Shown: piece after piece, positions 6,174 to 18,717 of the stretch
How the letters are laid out: each line of letters begins with the position of its first letter
Numbering within the stretch: position 1 is the stretch's first letter
NCBI RefSeq assembly: GCF_000026105.1
Contig: NC_008027.1
Span: 423,501 to 487,500, forward strand
DNA from: Pseudomonas entomophila L48
Lineage (GTDB): Bacteria > Pseudomonadota > Gammaproteobacteria > Pseudomonadales > Pseudomonadaceae
Length of the DNA stretch: 64,000 bases
Direction of reading: 5' to 3'
Notes under the pieces: generated by a model
What the model saw: only the letters and a program-made list of their open reading frames with translations
Databases searched by the model: none
Told to the model about the DNA's origin: nothing
Program-made: the position numbers and the translations under genes

Positions 6174-7310
6174 ATGGGCACTTGCATTCGCAATTTGTCC
6201 GACGGCGCCGTATTGGTCGCCGCGGACGACACCTGGATCGAAGGAAAAGCGATCCAACAACTCGAAACCACCGCTCGCCTAGGGGGCATGCATCGGGTGG
6301 CCGGCATGCCGGACCTGCATCCGGGGCGTGGCTATCCGGTCGGCGCGGCATTCTTTTCCGTGGGGCGTTTGTACCCGGCGCTGGTCGGTAATGACATCGG
6401 CTGTGGCATGGCGCTGTGGCGCACGGACATCCCGACCGCCAAGCTGCATCTGGACAAGCTGGAGAAACGCCTTGGCAACCTCGACCTGCCGCTCGACGAG
6501 ACGTGGCAGGAGGCCGTCGCCAGCTTCGGTTTGCCTGCCACGGGGCACGAGCGTTCTCTAGGCACCATTGGTGGTGGTAACCACTTCGCCGAGCTGCAGC
6601 AACTCGATGAAAACTACGACGATGCGGCCCTGGCAGCCTTGGGCATCGAGCGCAAACACCTGCTGTTGCTGGTGCATAGCGGCTCGCGTGGTTTGGGCGA
6701 GGCGATCTTGCGTGAGCAGGTCGACCTGTTTGGTCATCACGGACTGGAGGCGGGCAGCGAGGCCAGCACTCATTACCTGGGCCGGCACGACGGCGCGCTG
6801 CGTTTTGCCGAAGCCAACCGTCAGTTGATTGCCCGGCGCATGCTCGACCGCTTGCGTGCCGATGGCGATGTACTGCTCGACATCAACCACAACCTGGTGT
6901 CGCCAGCGCAAGTCGACGGGCTCGATGGTTGGCTGCATCGCAAAGGCGCCACACCGTCGGATCAGGGGGCGGTGGTGATCCCTGGTTCGCGCGGCGACTA
7001 CAGCTACTTGGTACAGCCGATCGCCGACGAGCGCAGCCTGTTGTCCCTGGCCCATGGCGCCGGACGCAAATGGATGCGCAGCGAGTGCAAGGACCGCCTC
7101 GCCTCGCGCTACAGCGTCGAGCAACTGAGTCGTACGGCACTAGGCAGCCGCGTGATCTGCGCCGACCGGGCGCTGATCTACGAGGAAGCGCCGGAGGCCT
7201 ACAAGGCTATCGACTCGGTGGTGGGTGCCTTGCGTGAAGCGGGGTTGGTTCGCGTGCTGGCACGACTGAAACCGGTGCTCACCTACAAGACGCGCGGAGG
7301 GTGCTGCTGA
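6174..7310 (+). CDS. RtcB-type RNA ligase (RtcB2-like, paired with PrfH)
   Basis: A 378-aa RtcB-family 3'-phosphate/5'-hydroxyl RNA ligase. Family motifs in order: MPDLHPG (45-51), GNDIGCGM with the metal-binding Cys77 (72-79), GGGNHFAE (133-140), HSGSRG (168-173), DINHN (236-240), [10 protein letters not shown] (271-280) and HGAGR, whose His294 is the presumed guanylylation site; the C-terminus is YKTRGGCC. All catalytic landmarks are intact. It is shorter than the classical rtcBA-operon RtcB, and the stop overlaps the start of prfH by one base. In reported systems the RtcB2-PrfH pair restores ribosomes cut at the decoding centre by colicin E3-type RNases. No RtcA or RtcR is nearby. Confidence 0.92.
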   Translation: MGTCIRNLSDGAVLVAADDTWIEGKAIQQLETTARLGGMHRVAGMPDLHPGRGYPVGAAFFSVGRLYPALVGNDIGCGMALWRTDIPTAKLHLDKLEKRLGNLDLPLDETWQEAVASFGLPATGHERSLGTIGGGNHFAELQQLDENYDDAALAALGIERKHLLLLVHSGSRGLGEAILREQVDLFGHHGLEAGSEASTHYLGRHDGALRFAEANRQLIARRMLDRLRADGDVLLDINHNLVSPAQVDGLDGWLHRKGATPSDQGAVVIPGSRGDYSYLVQPIADERSLLSLAHGAGRKWMRSECKDRLASRYSVEQLSRTALGSRVICADRALIYEEAPEAYKAIDSVVGALREAGLVRVLARLKPVLTYKTRGGCC

Positions 7311-7930
7311 TGATCCTACTGCAACTCTCGGCGGCTCAGGGGCCGGACGAATGTGCCCTGGCAGTGGCCAAGGCATTGCTCAGGCTGCAGGCCGAAGCGG
7401 ATGCCCAGGCCGTGGCGGTACGGATACTCGAAGAAGAGCCGGGGCCGCGGCGCGGTACCTTGCGCTCGGTGTTGCTGGCACTGGATGGCGAGCAGGCCGA
7501 GCGCCTGGCGGATCACTGGACGGGCTCGCTGCAATGGACGTGCAGCAGTCCGTACCGGCCGGGGCATGCGCGCAAGAACTGGTTCTTTGGGGGCGCACGG
7601 TTTGCGCCACCGGCACCGGAATTGGCGAGCGAGATCCACTTCGAGACCTTGCGTTCGTCCGGGCCGGGTGGTCAGCATGTCAACACCACCGACTCGGCAG
7701 TGCGCGCCACGCACCTGGCCAGCGGCGTCAGCGTCAAGGTACAGAGCGAGCGTAGCCAGCACGCCAACAAACGCTTGGCGCTGCTGCTCATCGGTCAACG
7801 CCTGGCGCAACAGGCAGAGCAGGTCGACAGCGAACTGCGCGCGGAGCGGCGGTTGTTCCATCACCGCATCGAGCGTGGCAATCCACGTCGGGTGTTTCGT
7901 GGCGAGCGCTTCGAGCCGGCTGACGAGTAG
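7310..7930 (+). CDS. prfH: Peptide chain release factor homologue PrfH
   Basis: A 206-aa class-I release-factor-like protein. It keeps the GGQ peptidyl-hydrolysis motif at residues 120-122 inside [17 protein letters not shown], followed by the usual SERSQHANK segment. It is much shorter than RF1/RF2 and lacks the N-terminal domain and codon-recognition motifs, as PrfH proteins do. The ATG overlaps the rtcB stop (TGATG), so the pair is translationally coupled. PrfH is thought to release nascent chains from ribosomes with a damaged decoding centre so that RtcB can religate the 16S rRNA. ArfB/YaeJ-like rescue factors share GGQ but are smaller and not linked to rtcB. Confidence 0.9.
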   Translation: MILLQLSAAQGPDECALAVAKALLRLQAEADAQAVAVRILEEEPGPRRGTLRSVLLALDGEQAERLADHWTGSLQWTCSSPYRPGHARKNWFFGGARFAPPAPELASEIHFETLRSSGPGGQHVNTTDSAVRATHLASGVSVKVQSERSQHANKRLALLLIGQRLAQQAEQVDSELRAERRLFHHRIERGNPRRVFRGERFEPADE

Positions 7931-8082
7931 ATTGTGTGCGAATAGTCGTCGAGCAAAAGTCAGGCCGGGCGGCGTAGGCGATGCCGGCCCCACCAAAACG
8001 GATGAGGAAAGGGCCCGGCTCGCACTCGGGTTTACGAGTTGTAAATGAGCATTCCGTATCTGAGGCGATCCCGCCAAAAACG

Positions 8083-8106
8083 CAAAAGCCGCGCAATGCG
8101 CGGCTT
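8083..8106 (-). terminator. Terminator of the tRNA-Ile2 gene
   Basis: On the minus strand AGCCGCGC-ATT-GCGCGGCT (8087-8105) is followed by TTTT (8084-8087). Same stem and loop as at 5682-5700. Confidence 0.8.
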
Positions 8107-8112
8107 CGAAGA

Positions 8113-8189
8113 TGGTGGGCCCACACGGACTCGAACCGTGGACCAAAGGATTATGAGTCCTCTGCTCTAACCGACTGAGCTATAGGCCC
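8113..8189 (-). tRNA. tRNA-Ile2 (anticodon CAU, modified by TilS)
   Basis: A complete 77-base cloverleaf with encoded CCA: acceptor GGGCCTA/TGGGCCC, D arm GCTC..GAGC, anticodon loop CTCATAA, T arm CACGG-TTCGAGT-CCGTG. The anticodon CAT is at 8153-8155. It could be read as elongator Met, but C4-G69 and C5-G68 in the acceptor agree with the TilS-recognised Ile2 type. Its 3' half is the likely integration site of the neighbouring island. Confidence 0.9.
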
Positions 8190-8206
8190 TCAGCAGGTGC
8201 GCCGGA

Positions 8207-11200
8207 TTATAACGAGGGTTTCGATACCGTGCCATCCGAAAGATCCGATAGTGCTATGCGAAGGAAGGTAGCGGCGAACTCCTCGGGTGGCAGCGGCAGG
8301 CTGACGATGTACCCCTGGATCTGTTCGCAACCCTCGGCGGCGAGGAAGCGCTGCTGGGCCTGGTTCTCCACGCCTTCGGCGATGATCGTCAGCTGCATGC
8401 TGCGCCCCAGGGCAATGATGGCGCGGGCGATGGCGGCATCGTGGGGGTCGTCCGGCAGGCCGCGAATGAACGACTGGTCGATCTTGAGGATGTCCAGCGG
8501 CAGGCGCTTGAGGTAGCTGAGCGAGGAGTAACCGGTGCCAAAATCGTCGATGGCCAGCTGTACGCCCAGTTGCTTGAGTTGGTGGAGCACGCTCAAGGCT
8601 TCTTCGGCCTGGCTCATGATGAAGTTTTCGGTGATCTCCAGTTGCAGGTCGCCCGCCTTGAGCTGGTAGCTCTTGAGCAATTGCTCGATGCGCTTGGCCA
8701 GGCTGGGCTGGCGCAATTGTGCGCCGGCAAGGTTGATCGAGAGGGGGCCGAAAGCCTGGTAGGCCTTCTTCCAGACGTGCATCTGCCGGCAAGCCTGCTC
8801 CAGTACCCAGTCTCCCAGCTGGAGGATGGTGCCGTTCTCCTCCGCGAGATGGATGAACTGCTCGGGCGGCACTTCGCCAAAGGTGGGGTGGGTCCAGCGG
8901 ATAAGGGCTTCCGCGCCGACCAGGCTCTGGGTCTTGAGGCTGAACTTGGGCTGGTAGTACAGGCTCAGTTCGTTGCGCTCGATGGCGCGACGCAGTTCGT
9001 GCTCGAGGGCGATGCGTTCGCTGGCCTGGGCGGTGAGGTCGCGGGTGTAGGTTTCGACGCGGTTGCGCCCTTTGGCCTTGGAGCGGTACATGGCGGCGTC
9101 GGCGTTGCGGATCAGCGTGGCGACATCGCTGCCGTCCTGTGGATATAGGCTGATGCCGATGCTGGCGCTGGTGAAGAACTCGTGCTCGCCGGCCTGGAAC
9201 GGGGCGTGGAAGCAGGCCAGCAGTTTGTTGGCGATGGCGCTGGCGTCACTGGGCTTGTGCAGGCCGGGCAGGAGGATGATGAATTCGTCGCCGCCCAGGC
9301 GGGCCACGGTGTCGACATCCCGCACCTGTTCCTTCAGGCGCTGGGCGATGCCCTTGAGCAGCAGGTCGCCGACCGGGTGGCCGAGGCTGTCGTTGATGTG
9401 CTTGAAGCGGTCCAGGTCGAGGAACAGCACGGCGCCCTGGCGGTTGGAGACTTGCGCACAGGTAAGGGCCGACAGCAGGCGGTTTTCGAACAGCGCGCGG
9501 TTGGGCAGGCCGGTCAACGGGTCGTGGTGGGCCTGGTAGTCGAGCTTGGCCTGGGCATGCTTGAGGCTGGAGATATCGGCGAACACGGCAACGAAGTGAG
9601 TGGTTTCGCGCTCGCTGTTGCGCACGGCGCTGATGGTCAGCCAGCCGGGGTAAAGCTCGCCGTTCTTGCGTTTGTTGTAGATCTCACCTTGCCAGTGGCC
9701 CTCGGCGGTCAGCTGATGCCACATGGCGGCGTAGAAGGCGCTGTCATGCTGGCCGGAAGCGAGCAGGCGCGGGGTCTGGCCGAGGGCTTCGATCTCGCTG
9801 TAGCCGGTGATCTCGCTGAAGGCCCGGTTGACCGCGCTGATGCGCTGGTCGGTGTCGGTGATCAACACGCCTTCGGCGGTGTTCTCGAACACGGTGGCGG
9901 CCAGTTGCAGTTTTTCCTGCATCAGGTGGCGTTCGGTGATGTCGCGGGCAATGGTCAGCATGCAGTCGACGCCGCCGATCGGCAGGGGCCGGGCAGACAG
10001 CTCGCACAGACGGATCTGCCCGTCGCTGCGGCGGATATGGCAGCTGAAGTCGCGGACGAACCCGTCGCGGTTGAGCTGCTCGACCAGGCGCTGGCGCTCG
10101 TTGAGGTCGACCCAGATGCCCAGGTCGAGGGAGGTCTGGTCGACGGTCGTGCTGATGTCGTAGCCGGTCAGGCGGCAGAAGCCTTCGTTGACCTCCAGCA
10201 GCAGGCCATCTTCCTGGCGTGACAGCAGCAGCCCGTCAGGCGAGGCGTGGAAGGCCTTGGCGAACTTCTCTTCGGAGATCTGCAGCTGTTGCTGCGTTTC
10301 CTTGAGCTGGTTGATGTCGCGAACCGCCACCACCAGGGCCTTGGTGCCATCCAGCTCGAAGGTTTCGGCGGAGACCAGGCCGGTGAACAGCTGGCCGTTG
10401 CTGCGTCGGAAGGTCATTTCCAGGTTGCGGATACCGCCCTGGTGCAGACGTTCGAGCAACAGTGGGCCGGTGCCGGCCACGCCCCACAAGCCAAGTTCGG
10501 TGGCCGTGCGGCCAAGCACTTGCGCCGGGCCCAGGCCGATCTGCTCCTCGAATGCTTCGTTGACCTCCATCAGGCAGCCGTCGCTGTGGCGGGCGATAAG
10601 CAGGATGTCCGGGCACTGCTGGAACACCGAGGCGAACTTCTGTTCCGACAGGCGCAGGGCGTCCTCGGTGTGCTTGGTTTCGCTGATGTCGATCATCAGG
10701 CCGCGCATCAATGGTTTGTGGCCGTGCTCGATCATGCTGACGATGTTGCGCACCCACAGGGAATGGCCATCGGCGCGGATCACCCGGTAGTCGAGGCTGT
10801 GGTCGCGCCCGGCCGCGGTTTCGCTGTCGCAGTAGGCCTGGGCCCAGAGCGCGTCCTCCGGGTGCAGGATGCTGCGCCAGAAACCGGGCTGGAGCCATTC
10901 GCCCAGGGGGTAGCCGAGCAGGTCCTCGGCGTGGGGCGAGACGTAGCTGTAGGTGAAATCATTGGCGTCGGCCTCCCAGGCGATCGCCGACAGGCTCTCG
11001 ACCAGACCGCGGTAGTGGTACTCACTGCTGCGCAGCTCCTGCTCCAGGGCGATGCGCCGGGAGATCTCCGAACTGAGCCGGCGGTTGATGCGGATCACCA
11101 CGGCGAGGATGGCCACCAGCAACAGGACGCCCGGCAGGCCGTAGAGCAGCATGTCATGCCAGAAGGTGCGTTGGTCGATGACGTTGCCCACCCAACGCTG

Positions 11201-11950
11201 TTGGATATGGCTGACCTCGCTGCTGCTCATGTCGGCCATCACCTTGTCGAGGATGCCGATGAAAATCTTCTGTTCCTGTGGTGCGGCCATTGCCAGCTGG
11301 TAGCGATAAGGGGTCTCGCCACTGACGTAGAGGCCGTCGAGCTTGAGTTGGCGCAGGCTCCAGATACTCGAGGCGAGGTCGCCAACCACTGCGTCCACTG
11401 CATCCGTGGCCAGGGCCTGGAGGGTGGAGCTGACGTTAGGCATGGCCACCAGGTTAAGGTCCGGGTGGTGGGTACGCAGCAGTTCGTGGGGGGCGTAGTT
11501 TTCCACCACGGCGATCTTCAAACCATAGAGATCCTGCAGGTTGCGCGGTTGGGCGCCGCCTTTGTGGGCGAGAATGACGATCGGGAAGTCCAGGTAGGGG
11601 CGGGTGAAGGCCAGGTAGGCCTGGCGTTCCGGGGTGGACATGATGCCGGGCAACAGGTCGATGCGGCCCTTGCGGGCCTGCGCGAGCACCTCGGTCCAGC
11701 TGCTGGGCTCGATGGGTTGGAGCTTGATACCAAGGCGGTCCTGGATCAAGGCGATGTAATCGGCGGCCAATCCCTGGTAGCGGCCTTCCTGGTCGCGAAA
11801 TTCGAACGGCGGCCATGAAGCGTCGACGCCCAGACGCAGCTGCGGGTGAGCGCTGAGCCAGGCTTGTTCCTCGTCAGTCAGGGTGAGGGCGCCGGCCGTT
11901 GTGTTCCAGGCGAGCAGGAGCAGCAACAGAAGGGCCGGCATCAAGGGCAT
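8207..11950 (-). CDS. Periplasmic-sensing PAS/GGDEF/EAL c-di-GMP enzyme
   Basis: A 1247-aa hybrid. Order: signal peptide (about 1-20), a periplasmic amino-acid-binding-type domain (SBP_bac_3; [24 protein letters not shown]; about 25-270), a transmembrane helix ([14 protein letters not shown], about 290-310), several PAS/PAC repeats, then GGDEF at about 886-890 and EAL at about 1014-1016 (EALIRW). The inhibitory RxxD site is present as RDVD five residues before GGDEF. Both catalytic motifs look intact, so it may both make and degrade c-di-GMP. I start it at [10 protein letters not shown] (11948-11950), which gives a clean signal peptide; the frame extends 28 codons further. The ligand is unknown. 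Confidence 0.88.
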   Translation of the reverse strand: MPLMPALLLLLLLAWNTTAGALTLTDEEQAWLSAHPQLRLGVDASWPPFEFRDQEGRYQGLAADYIALIQDRLGIKLQPIEPSSWTEVLAQARKGRIDLLPGIMSTPERQAYLAFTRPYLDFPIVILAHKGGAQPRNLQDLYGLKIAVVENYAPHELLRTHHPDLNLVAMPNVSSTLQALATDAVDAVVGDLASSIWSLRQLKLDGLYVSGETPYRYQLAMAAPQEQKIFIGILDKVMADMSSSEVSHIQQRWVGNVIDQRTFWHDMLLYGLPGVLLLVAILAVVIRINRRLSSEISRRIALEQELRSSEYHYRGLVESLSAIAWEADANDFTYSYVSPHAEDLLGYPLGEWLQPGFWRSILHPEDALWAQAYCDSETAAGRDHSLDYRVIRADGHSLWVRNIVSMIEHGHKPLMRGLMIDISETKHTEDALRLSEQKFASVFQQCPDILLIARHSDGCLMEVNEAFEEQIGLGPAQVLGRTATELGLWGVAGTGPLLLERLHQGGIRNLEMTFRRSNGQLFTGLVSAETFELDGTKALVVAVRDINQLKETQQQLQISEEKFAKAFHASPDGLLLSRQEDGLLLEVNEGFCRLTGYDISTTVDQTSLDLGIWVDLNERQRLVEQLNRDGFVRDFSCHIRRSDGQIRLCELSARPLPIGGVDCMLTIARDITERHLMQEKLQLAATVFENTAEGVLITDTDQRISAVNRAFSEITGYSEIEALGQTPRLLASGQHDSAFYAAMWHQLTAEGHWQGEIYNKRKNGELYPGWLTISAVRNSERETTHFVAVFADISSLKHAQAKLDYQAHHDPLTGLPNRALFENRLLSALTCAQVSNRQGAVLFLDLDRFKHINDSLGHPVGDLLLKGIAQRLKEQVRDVDTVARLGGDEFIILLPGLHKPSDASAIANKLLACFHAPFQAGEHEFFTSASIGISLYPQDGSDVATLIRNADAAMYRSKAKGRNRVETYTRDLTAQASERIALEHELRRAIERNELSLYYQPKFSLKTQSLVGAEALIRWTHPTFGEVPPEQFIHLAEENGTILQLGDWVLEQACRQMHVWKKAYQAFGPLSINLAGAQLRQPSLAKRIEQLLKSYQLKAGDLQLEITENFIMSQAEEALSVLHQLKQLGVQLAIDDFGTGYSSLSYLKRLPLDILKIDQSFIRGLPDDPHDAAIARAIIALGRSMQLTIIAEGVENQAQQRFLAAEGCEQIQGYIVSLPLPPEEFAATFLRIALSDLSDGTVSKPSL

Positions 11951-12035
11951 AGCGGCCTCTCGATCAGGGGGTCTGAATCGAGTGTAGACGGGCATCCGGC
12001 CAGCGGCGCGGCGCCGTCCACGACCATTTGTCACA

Positions 12036-12066
12036 TAAGAAAAACCCCGGCCTGGGCCGGGGTTCG
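12036..12066 (-). terminator. Terminator of the rpsU-dnaG-rpoD operon
   Basis: On the minus strand ACCCCGGCC-CAG-GCCGGGGT is followed by TTTTCTT, a few bases after the rpoD stop codon. Confidence 0.88.
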
Positions 12067-12069
12067 TCT

Positions 12070-13920
<1,851 letters not shown>

Positions 13921-13987
13921 AACACCCTATCCACTGAAGGTCTTGGCGGGCAAAAAACAAGCCGAGGATTATACCCGAGCATGGACC

Positions 13988-15970
13988 TCACGCGCCAGAT
14001 GAGGTCGGGTTTTGTGCGGGAACAGTGCGGCGGAGCAAGTCAAGCAGCTTGGCATTTTCGTCCTCGTCCAGCTTCGTTAGACGGGATTTACTGATCAAAC
14101 GTTCCAGGCCGCGCTCCCGCTGAGTGGCTGATAATCTGTTAATGGTGTCGAAAAACTGCTGTTCAAGGTTCTGGTCCTCGATTAGCCATTCTTTCTCGGC
14201 CATTGATCGTAACATCGCGCCGTACTGAGTTCCGTGACAGCGGGCCATCAGCTCCATGGAGCTTAGCTCAGGTTTTTTCTGCACGGACTGGACCACCGAG
14301 ATCAGCAGTTGGCCGTCTTCAGACTTCTCGTCGGCGAAGTTGCTGGCGTCCTCGACTTTCAAGGCGAGGGCAGGGCGGTGCAAGACCGTGCGGATGGCGA
14401 TCCTTATTGGTGGCTCGACTGCCACGGGTACCCACTGCGGCGGTTCGCGCCGCCATTCGCCATCTTTCCAGTTCTTGCCGCCTTTCCAAGACTTGCCATC
14501 GCGTGGCTTCTTGCTACTTCCCTTGCTGGGTGTCCATTCCTGGTAGCCGTGCGCATCCGCCGAATAGTCGGGTGGTGCGGGGTCGCCATAATGGCCGTAG
14601 TCGATTTCGCTCGGGTAGTTGTAATCAGGGGCGAGATTGTGGCTGGGCAGGCTGGGTGGCGGTGTGTCCTTTCTCAGTCGCTCGGTTTGCTGTGCATCGA
14701 GCCCGGTAATTTCCTTCAGGCGGTTGCGCATCAACTGACGCAGGTTCGCACCGGGCACCTGCTCGATCAGTGGCGTGGCCAGCGCGGCCATGTGCGCCTT
14801 GCCTTCCAGCGAGCGGGGGTCGGCCTCGTTGCTCAACTGCTCGAAGAAGTAGTCGGCCAGCGACTGGGCATGCTGGTTGATGCGCGCCTGGAAGGCGTCG
14901 GTGCCCTCGGCGCGGACCAGGCTGTCCGGGTCTTCGCCTTCGGGCAGGAACAGGAAGCGCGCGCGGCGACCGTCCTGCAGGCTCGACAGGGTCGACTCCA
15001 GGGCGCGCCAGGCGGCCTTGCGGCCCGCTTGGTCGCCGTCAAAGCAGAAGAGTACGCTGGGCACCACGCGGAACAGGCGCTTGAGGTGTTCCTCGCTGGT
15101 GGCTGTGCCAAGCGTGGCCACGGCGTTGCGCAGGCCTTGTTGAGCGAGGGCGATCACGTCCATGTAGCCCTCGACCACGATGATCTCGTCGAGGTTGCGG
15201 TTGTGCTTGCGCGCCTCGTACAGGCCGTACAGCTCCTGACCCTTGTGGAAGACCGGGGTTTCCGGGGAGTTCAGGTACTTGGGCTTGTCGTCGCCCAGCA
15301 CGCGTCCGCCGAAGGCAATGACCCGGCCGCGGCTGTCGCGGATGGGGAACATCACCCGGTCGCGGAAGCGGTCATAGCGTTTGCCGCTTTCAGCGTTCTC
15401 GATCAGCAAGCCGGCGTCGATCATCACTTTCTGTTGAAGTGTGTCGGCGCCGAGGTGTTTGAGCAGGTTGTCCCAGCCCGGAGGGGCGAAGCCCAGACCG
15501 AAGTCCCGGGCGATCTCGCCGGACAAGCCGCGACCCTTCAGGTACTCCACTGCCGCCTTGCGGGTGGGGTGGTTGCGCAGGGCCTGGCGATAGAACTCTG
15601 CGGCGGCCTCGAGCAGCGGGTACAGCGGCGAATCGGTCGGCTGGCGCGGTTTCTGCCCGCGGCGGCCTTCCTCGCGTGGTACCTCCATGCCCGCCGCGCG
15701 TGCCAGTTCCTCGACCGCCTGGGGGAAATCCAGGTTGTCGTGGTCCATGACAAAGCCAAGCGCGTTACCGCCGGCGCCACAGCCGAAGCAGTAGTAGAAC
15801 TGCTTGTCGGGGCTGACGGTGAAGGAGGGGCTCTTTTCCTTGTGAAACGGGCAGCAGGCGGAGAGATTCTTGCCGGTCTTCTTCAGCTGGACACGTGAAC
15901 TCACCACATCGACGATGTCGGTGCGGTTGAGAAGGTCGTCGATGAAGCTCTGGGGAATCAGCCCGGCCAT
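13988..15970 (-). CDS. dnaG: DNA primase DnaG
   Basis: A 660-aa primase. The CHC2 zinc finger is near the start (CCPFHKEKSPSF, then FYYCFGCG), followed by the core with the Toprim motif VVEGYMDVIAL and FCFDGDQAGRKAAWRAL. The last 150 residues form the DnaB-binding domain; before it lies a linker rich in Gly, Lys and Trp (about 480-540). I start it at MAGLIPQSF (15968-15970), giving the usual length; the frame begins 7 codons earlier. The Shine-Dalgarno is weak, as often for this gene. Middle gene of the macromolecular synthesis operon. Confidence 0.97.
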   Translation of the reverse strand: MAGLIPQSFIDDLLNRTDIVDVVSSRVQLKKTGKNLSACCPFHKEKSPSFTVSPDKQFYYCFGCGAGGNALGFVMDHDNLDFPQAVEELARAAGMEVPREEGRRGQKPRQPTDSPLYPLLEAAAEFYRQALRNHPTRKAAVEYLKGRGLSGEIARDFGLGFAPPGWDNLLKHLGADTLQQKVMIDAGLLIENAESGKRYDRFRDRVMFPIRDSRGRVIAFGGRVLGDDKPKYLNSPETPVFHKGQELYGLYEARKHNRNLDEIIVVEGYMDVIALAQQGLRNAVATLGTATSEEHLKRLFRVVPSVLFCFDGDQAGRKAAWRALESTLSSLQDGRRARFLFLPEGEDPDSLVRAEGTDAFQARINQHAQSLADYFFEQLSNEADPRSLEGKAHMAALATPLIEQVPGANLRQLMRNRLKEITGLDAQQTERLRKDTPPPSLPSHNLAPDYNYPSEIDYGHYGDPAPPDYSADAHGYQEWTPSKGSSKKPRDGKSWKGGKNWKDGEWRREPPQWVPVAVEPPIRIAIRTVLHRPALALKVEDASNFADEKSEDGQLLISVVQSVQKKPELSSMELMARCHGTQYGAMLRSMAEKEWLIEDQNLEQQFFDTINRLSATQRERGLERLISKSRLTKLDEDENAKLLDLLRRTVPAQNPTSSGA

Positions 15971-16249
15971 GGCAGTCTCGTCATCTGGCAACTGGCAAGT
16001 CTAAACGCTTGTGCGCGGGTTTGGCGTGGGGTATCGCAGAAGAGGTGTTGTGCTCGTCACCAGCCCGATGAAGGGCTCGTCAGAGAGGACGTGCACGCCT
16101 GGCCAAAGACCAGTTCTGACGTGTTGATGCAGGTTGCCCGTGGCTTTTGCCGGGGCGCCCAAGGCGCATGGCCAAGGGTTTGAAACGACCGCTGCCATCA
16201 GCCCGGCACGAGGCCGGGCGGGGCAGAAGCTTTGCGTAGAACGTCTGTA
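15971..16249. other. rpsU-dnaG spacer
   Basis: A 279-bp spacer without a credible gene. It holds a hairpin GCCCGGC-ACGAG-GCCGGGC (16201-16219) just after rpsU, without a T run, which might be a partial terminator or processing site as known for the E. coli operon. A shorter hairpin AGCCC-GATGAA-GGGCT lies near 16060-16080. Confidence 0.4.
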
Positions 16250-16465
16250 TTAGTACAGACGAACGGCGCGGCGCTGTTCGCGCTGGACCTTCTTGGCGTG
16301 ACGCTTAACAGCGGCAGCGGCTTTGCGCTTACGCTCTGCGGTCGGCTTCTCGTAAAACTCGCGGCTACGAACTTCAGCCAGTACACCGGCTTTTTCGCAG
16401 GAGCGCTTGAAACGACGCAGAGCTACGTCGAAGGGTTCGTTCTCTTTAACTTTGACGGCTGGCAT
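16250..16465 (-). CDS. rpsU: 30S ribosomal protein bS21
   Basis: A 71-aa, very basic protein (ends [17 protein letters not shown]), the standard bS21 size and sequence. It binds near the 3' end of 16S rRNA and helps initiation. The start [12 protein letters not shown] is preceded by AAGG at good spacing. It is the first gene of rpsU-dnaG-rpoD and is divergent from tsaD, as in other gamma-proteobacteria. Confidence 0.98.
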   Translation of the reverse strand: MPAVKVKENEPFDVALRRFKRSCEKAGVLAEVRSREFYEKPTAERKRKAAAAVKRHAKKVQREQRRAVRLY

Positions 16466-16670
16466 CCAGGGCTACCTTAATTCATTACCGGGGTAGACGT
16501 GCTCCTGGCAAAACATAAGGTGTGCTGGAGAACGTCGGTTTTCAAGGGTTGCGGATGTTAACCCTTAGCTGGCCGGAATGCAAAGCCTCTGATCGAAAAC
16601 CGCTGGTCGGCACAAGGTGCGGGGACTATCATGCGCGCCTTCGAATTCAGCCTCCACAAGGCACGGACCC

Positions 16671-17696
16671 ATGCTAGTACTGGGATTGGAAACATCCTGC
16701 GACGAAACTGGCGTCGCATTATACGACAGTGAACGCGGCCTGCTGGCCGACGCGCTGTTCAGCCAGATCGACCTGCACCGCGTCTATGGCGGCGTGGTGC
16801 CCGAGCTCGCCTCGCGCGACCACGTCAAGCGCATGCTGCCGCTGATCCGCCAGGTGCTGCAAGAGGCCGGCTGCGTCGCCACCGAGATCGACGCCATCGC
16901 CTACACCGCGGGTCCTGGCCTGGTCGGCGCACTGCTGGTGGGTGCGTCTTGCGCCCAGGCGCTGGCGTTCGCCTGGGATATCCCTGCGATCGGTGTGCAC
17001 CATATGGAAGGCCATCTGCTGGCGCCGATGCTCGAGGAGCAACCACCGGAATTTCCGTTCGTCGCTTTGTTGGTCTCGGGTGGCCATACGCAGTTGGTTC
17101 GGGTAGATGGTATCGGCCAATACGAGCTGCTGGGCGAGAGCCTGGATGACGCCGCTGGCGAGGCCTTCGACAAGACTGCCAAGCTGATTGGCCTCAACTA
17201 CCCAGGTGGCCCGGAGATCGCGCGCCTGGCCGAGCAGGGCACGCCGGGGCGCTTCGTATTCCCGCGGCCGATGACCGATAGGCCTGGCCTGCAATTCAGC
17301 TTCAGTGGCCTGAAGACCTTCGCCCTGAACACCTGGCAGCAATGCCGCGATGCCGGGGACGACAATGAGCAAACCCGTTGCGACGTGTCCCTGGCGTTCC
17401 AGCAGGCGGTGGTGGAGACTCTGACCATCAAGTGCAAGCGTGCCCTCAAGCAGACCGGCCTCAAGCGCCTGGTCATCGCCGGTGGCGTGAGCGCCAACAA
17501 GGCCCTGCGCGCGTCCCTCGAGGACATGCTGGCCAGCATCAAGGGCAACGTCTATTACGCGCGCCCGCGCTTCTGTACCGACAATGGCGCGATGATCGCC
17601 TACGCTGGCTGCCAGCGTTTGCTGGCCGGTCAGCAGCAGGACCTGGCGATCAGTGTTCAGGCACGCTGGCCGATGGAACAGTTGCCACCCGTGTGA
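16671..17696 (+). CDS. tsaD: tRNA threonylcarbamoyladenosine transferase TsaD
   Basis: A 341-aa Kae1/Qri7 family protein that transfers the threonylcarbamoyl group to A37 of ANN-decoding tRNAs with TsaB and TsaE. Visible features: N-terminal [15 protein letters not shown], metal ligands His111 and His115 in [13 protein letters not shown] after them, and the C-terminal [13 protein letters not shown]. The ATG at 16671 gives the usual length; an 18-codon upstream extension lacks family sequence. It is divergent from rpsU and converges with plsY across 20 bp. Confidence 0.97.
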   Translation: MLVLGLETSCDETGVALYDSERGLLADALFSQIDLHRVYGGVVPELASRDHVKRMLPLIRQVLQEAGCVATEIDAIAYTAGPGLVGALLVGASCAQALAFAWDIPAIGVHHMEGHLLAPMLEEQPPEFPFVALLVSGGHTQLVRVDGIGQYELLGESLDDAAGEAFDKTAKLIGLNYPGGPEIARLAEQGTPGRFVFPRPMTDRPGLQFSFSGLKTFALNTWQQCRDAGDDNEQTRCDVSLAFQQAVVETLTIKCKRALKQTGLKRLVIAGGVSANKALRASLEDMLASIKGNVYYARPRFCTDNGAMIAYAGCQRLLAGQQQDLAISVQARWPMEQLPPV

Positions 17697-17716
17697 GAGG
17701 GGCCAAGGGGCGGGCG

Positions 17717-18286
17717 TCAGAAGTGGCGTTCGCGCCCGGCAAACAGGTCGCGCAGGTTGCTGCGGTGTCGCCATACGATCATCAGGGTGAGCACCGTCAT
17801 TGGCAGCAATGCCTCGGGCTCACGCCAAGCCAGCAGTGGCAGGGTGAGTGGTGTGGCGATCAGGGCAGCCAGCGAGCTGGTGCGGGTGAGGTAGAAGGTC
17901 AGCACCCAGGCGCCGATGGCCAGCAACGCGGCCGGGAAATACAAGGCCATCAGCATGCCAGCTGCCGTGGCGACGCCCTTGCCGCCCTGAAAGCGGAAGT
18001 AGACTGGGAACAGATGGCCGAGTACCGCGCAGATGCCCACCCAGGCTTGCTCCTGCGGGTCGAGGCCAACCTGGCGTGCCAACAACACGGGCAACATGCC
18101 CTTGCACAGGTCGCCCAGCAGCGTCAGGATCGCCAGCTTGCGGCCTGCCAGGCGTAGCATGTTGGTTGCGCCGGCATTGCCCGAGCCACTGGAACGCGGG
18201 TCCGGGCTGCCCGTGAGGCGGCTGAGGACGATGGCGAAGGACAGAGAGCCAAGCAGGTAGGCAAGCAGCGCCAGTGACCAAAACAT
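17717..18286 (-). CDS. plsY: Glycerol-3-phosphate acyltransferase PlsY
   Basis: A 189-aa inner-membrane protein with about five hydrophobic segments. Family motifs are [11 protein letters not shown] (about residues 34-44) and [12 protein letters not shown] (about 98-109). It acylates glycerol-3-phosphate from acyl-phosphate, the first step in phospholipid synthesis. It is divergent from folB with 74 bp between starts, and convergent with tsaD. Confidence 0.96.
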   Translation of the reverse strand: MFWSLALLAYLLGSLSFAIVLSRLTGSPDPRSSGSGNAGATNMLRLAGRKLAILTLLGDLCKGMLPVLLARQVGLDPQEQAWVGICAVLGHLFPVYFRFQGGKGVATAAGMLMALYFPAALLAIGAWVLTFYLTRTSSLAALIATPLTLPLLAWREPEALLPMTVLTLMIVWRHRSNLRDLFAGRERHF

Positions 18287-18360
18287 GCTAACTATTCCGG
18301 GCGAGGACGCCCTGATTCTAACGGCGCCCGTCGCCCTTGTCGTGCTGTGGAGAGAAGTGC

Positions 18361-18717
18361 TTGGACAGAGTGTTCATCGAAGGCCTGGAAGTCGATACCG
18401 TCATCGGTGCCTATGACTGGGAGCGGGATATTCGCCAGTGCCTGCGCCTGGACCTGAGTTTTGCCTGGGATAACCGCCCGGCCGCAGCGGGTGACGACCT
18501 TTCGCTGGCACTCGACTATGCCAGTGTGTCGGCGCGTATCCAGGCCTTTGCCGAGCAGGCGCGCTTCGAACTGGTCGAGACCTTCGCCGAACGCCTGGTG
18601 GCGGTGCTGATGGACGAATTCAAGATCCCTTGGGTGCGCCTGAAGCTGACCAAGCCAGGCGCGGTGCCCGCAGCCCGTGGTGGCGTTGGCGTGGAGATCG
18701 AGCGCGGATGTCTCTGA
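18361..18717 (+). CDS. folB: Dihydroneopterin aldolase FolB
   Basis: A 118-aa protein starting (M)[20 protein letters not shown], the classic FolB N-terminus, with LVETFAERL and [14 protein letters not shown] later. It cleaves dihydroneopterin to 6-hydroxymethyl-dihydropterin in folate synthesis. I chose the TTG at 18361 because GGAGAG lies 8 bases before it and the family begins here; another TTG lies 8 codons upstream. It overlaps folK by 10 bp, coupling the two consecutive folate steps. Confidence 0.92.
   Translation: MDRVFIEGLEVDTVIGAYDWERDIRQCLRLDLSFAWDNRPAAAGDDLSLALDYASVSARIQAFAEQARFELVETFAERLVAVLMDEFKIPWVRLKLTKPGAVPAARGGVGVEIERGCL

Larger units (their letters stand above)
5711..8189. 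mobile_element. Remnant integrative island bounded by tRNA-Ile2 and its partial copy
   Basis: The intact tRNA gene at 8113-8189 and the 46-bp repeat at 5711-5756 are in the same orientation and enclose about 2.4 kb carrying rtcB and prfH. This is the arrangement expected after site-specific integration at a tRNA 3' end. No integrase or transposase is visible, so the element is either decayed or was a passenger of a larger lost one. The flanks 5757-5830 contain several GTAG/TTAGC-like short repeats that might be old integrase arm sites. Confidence 0.65.
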
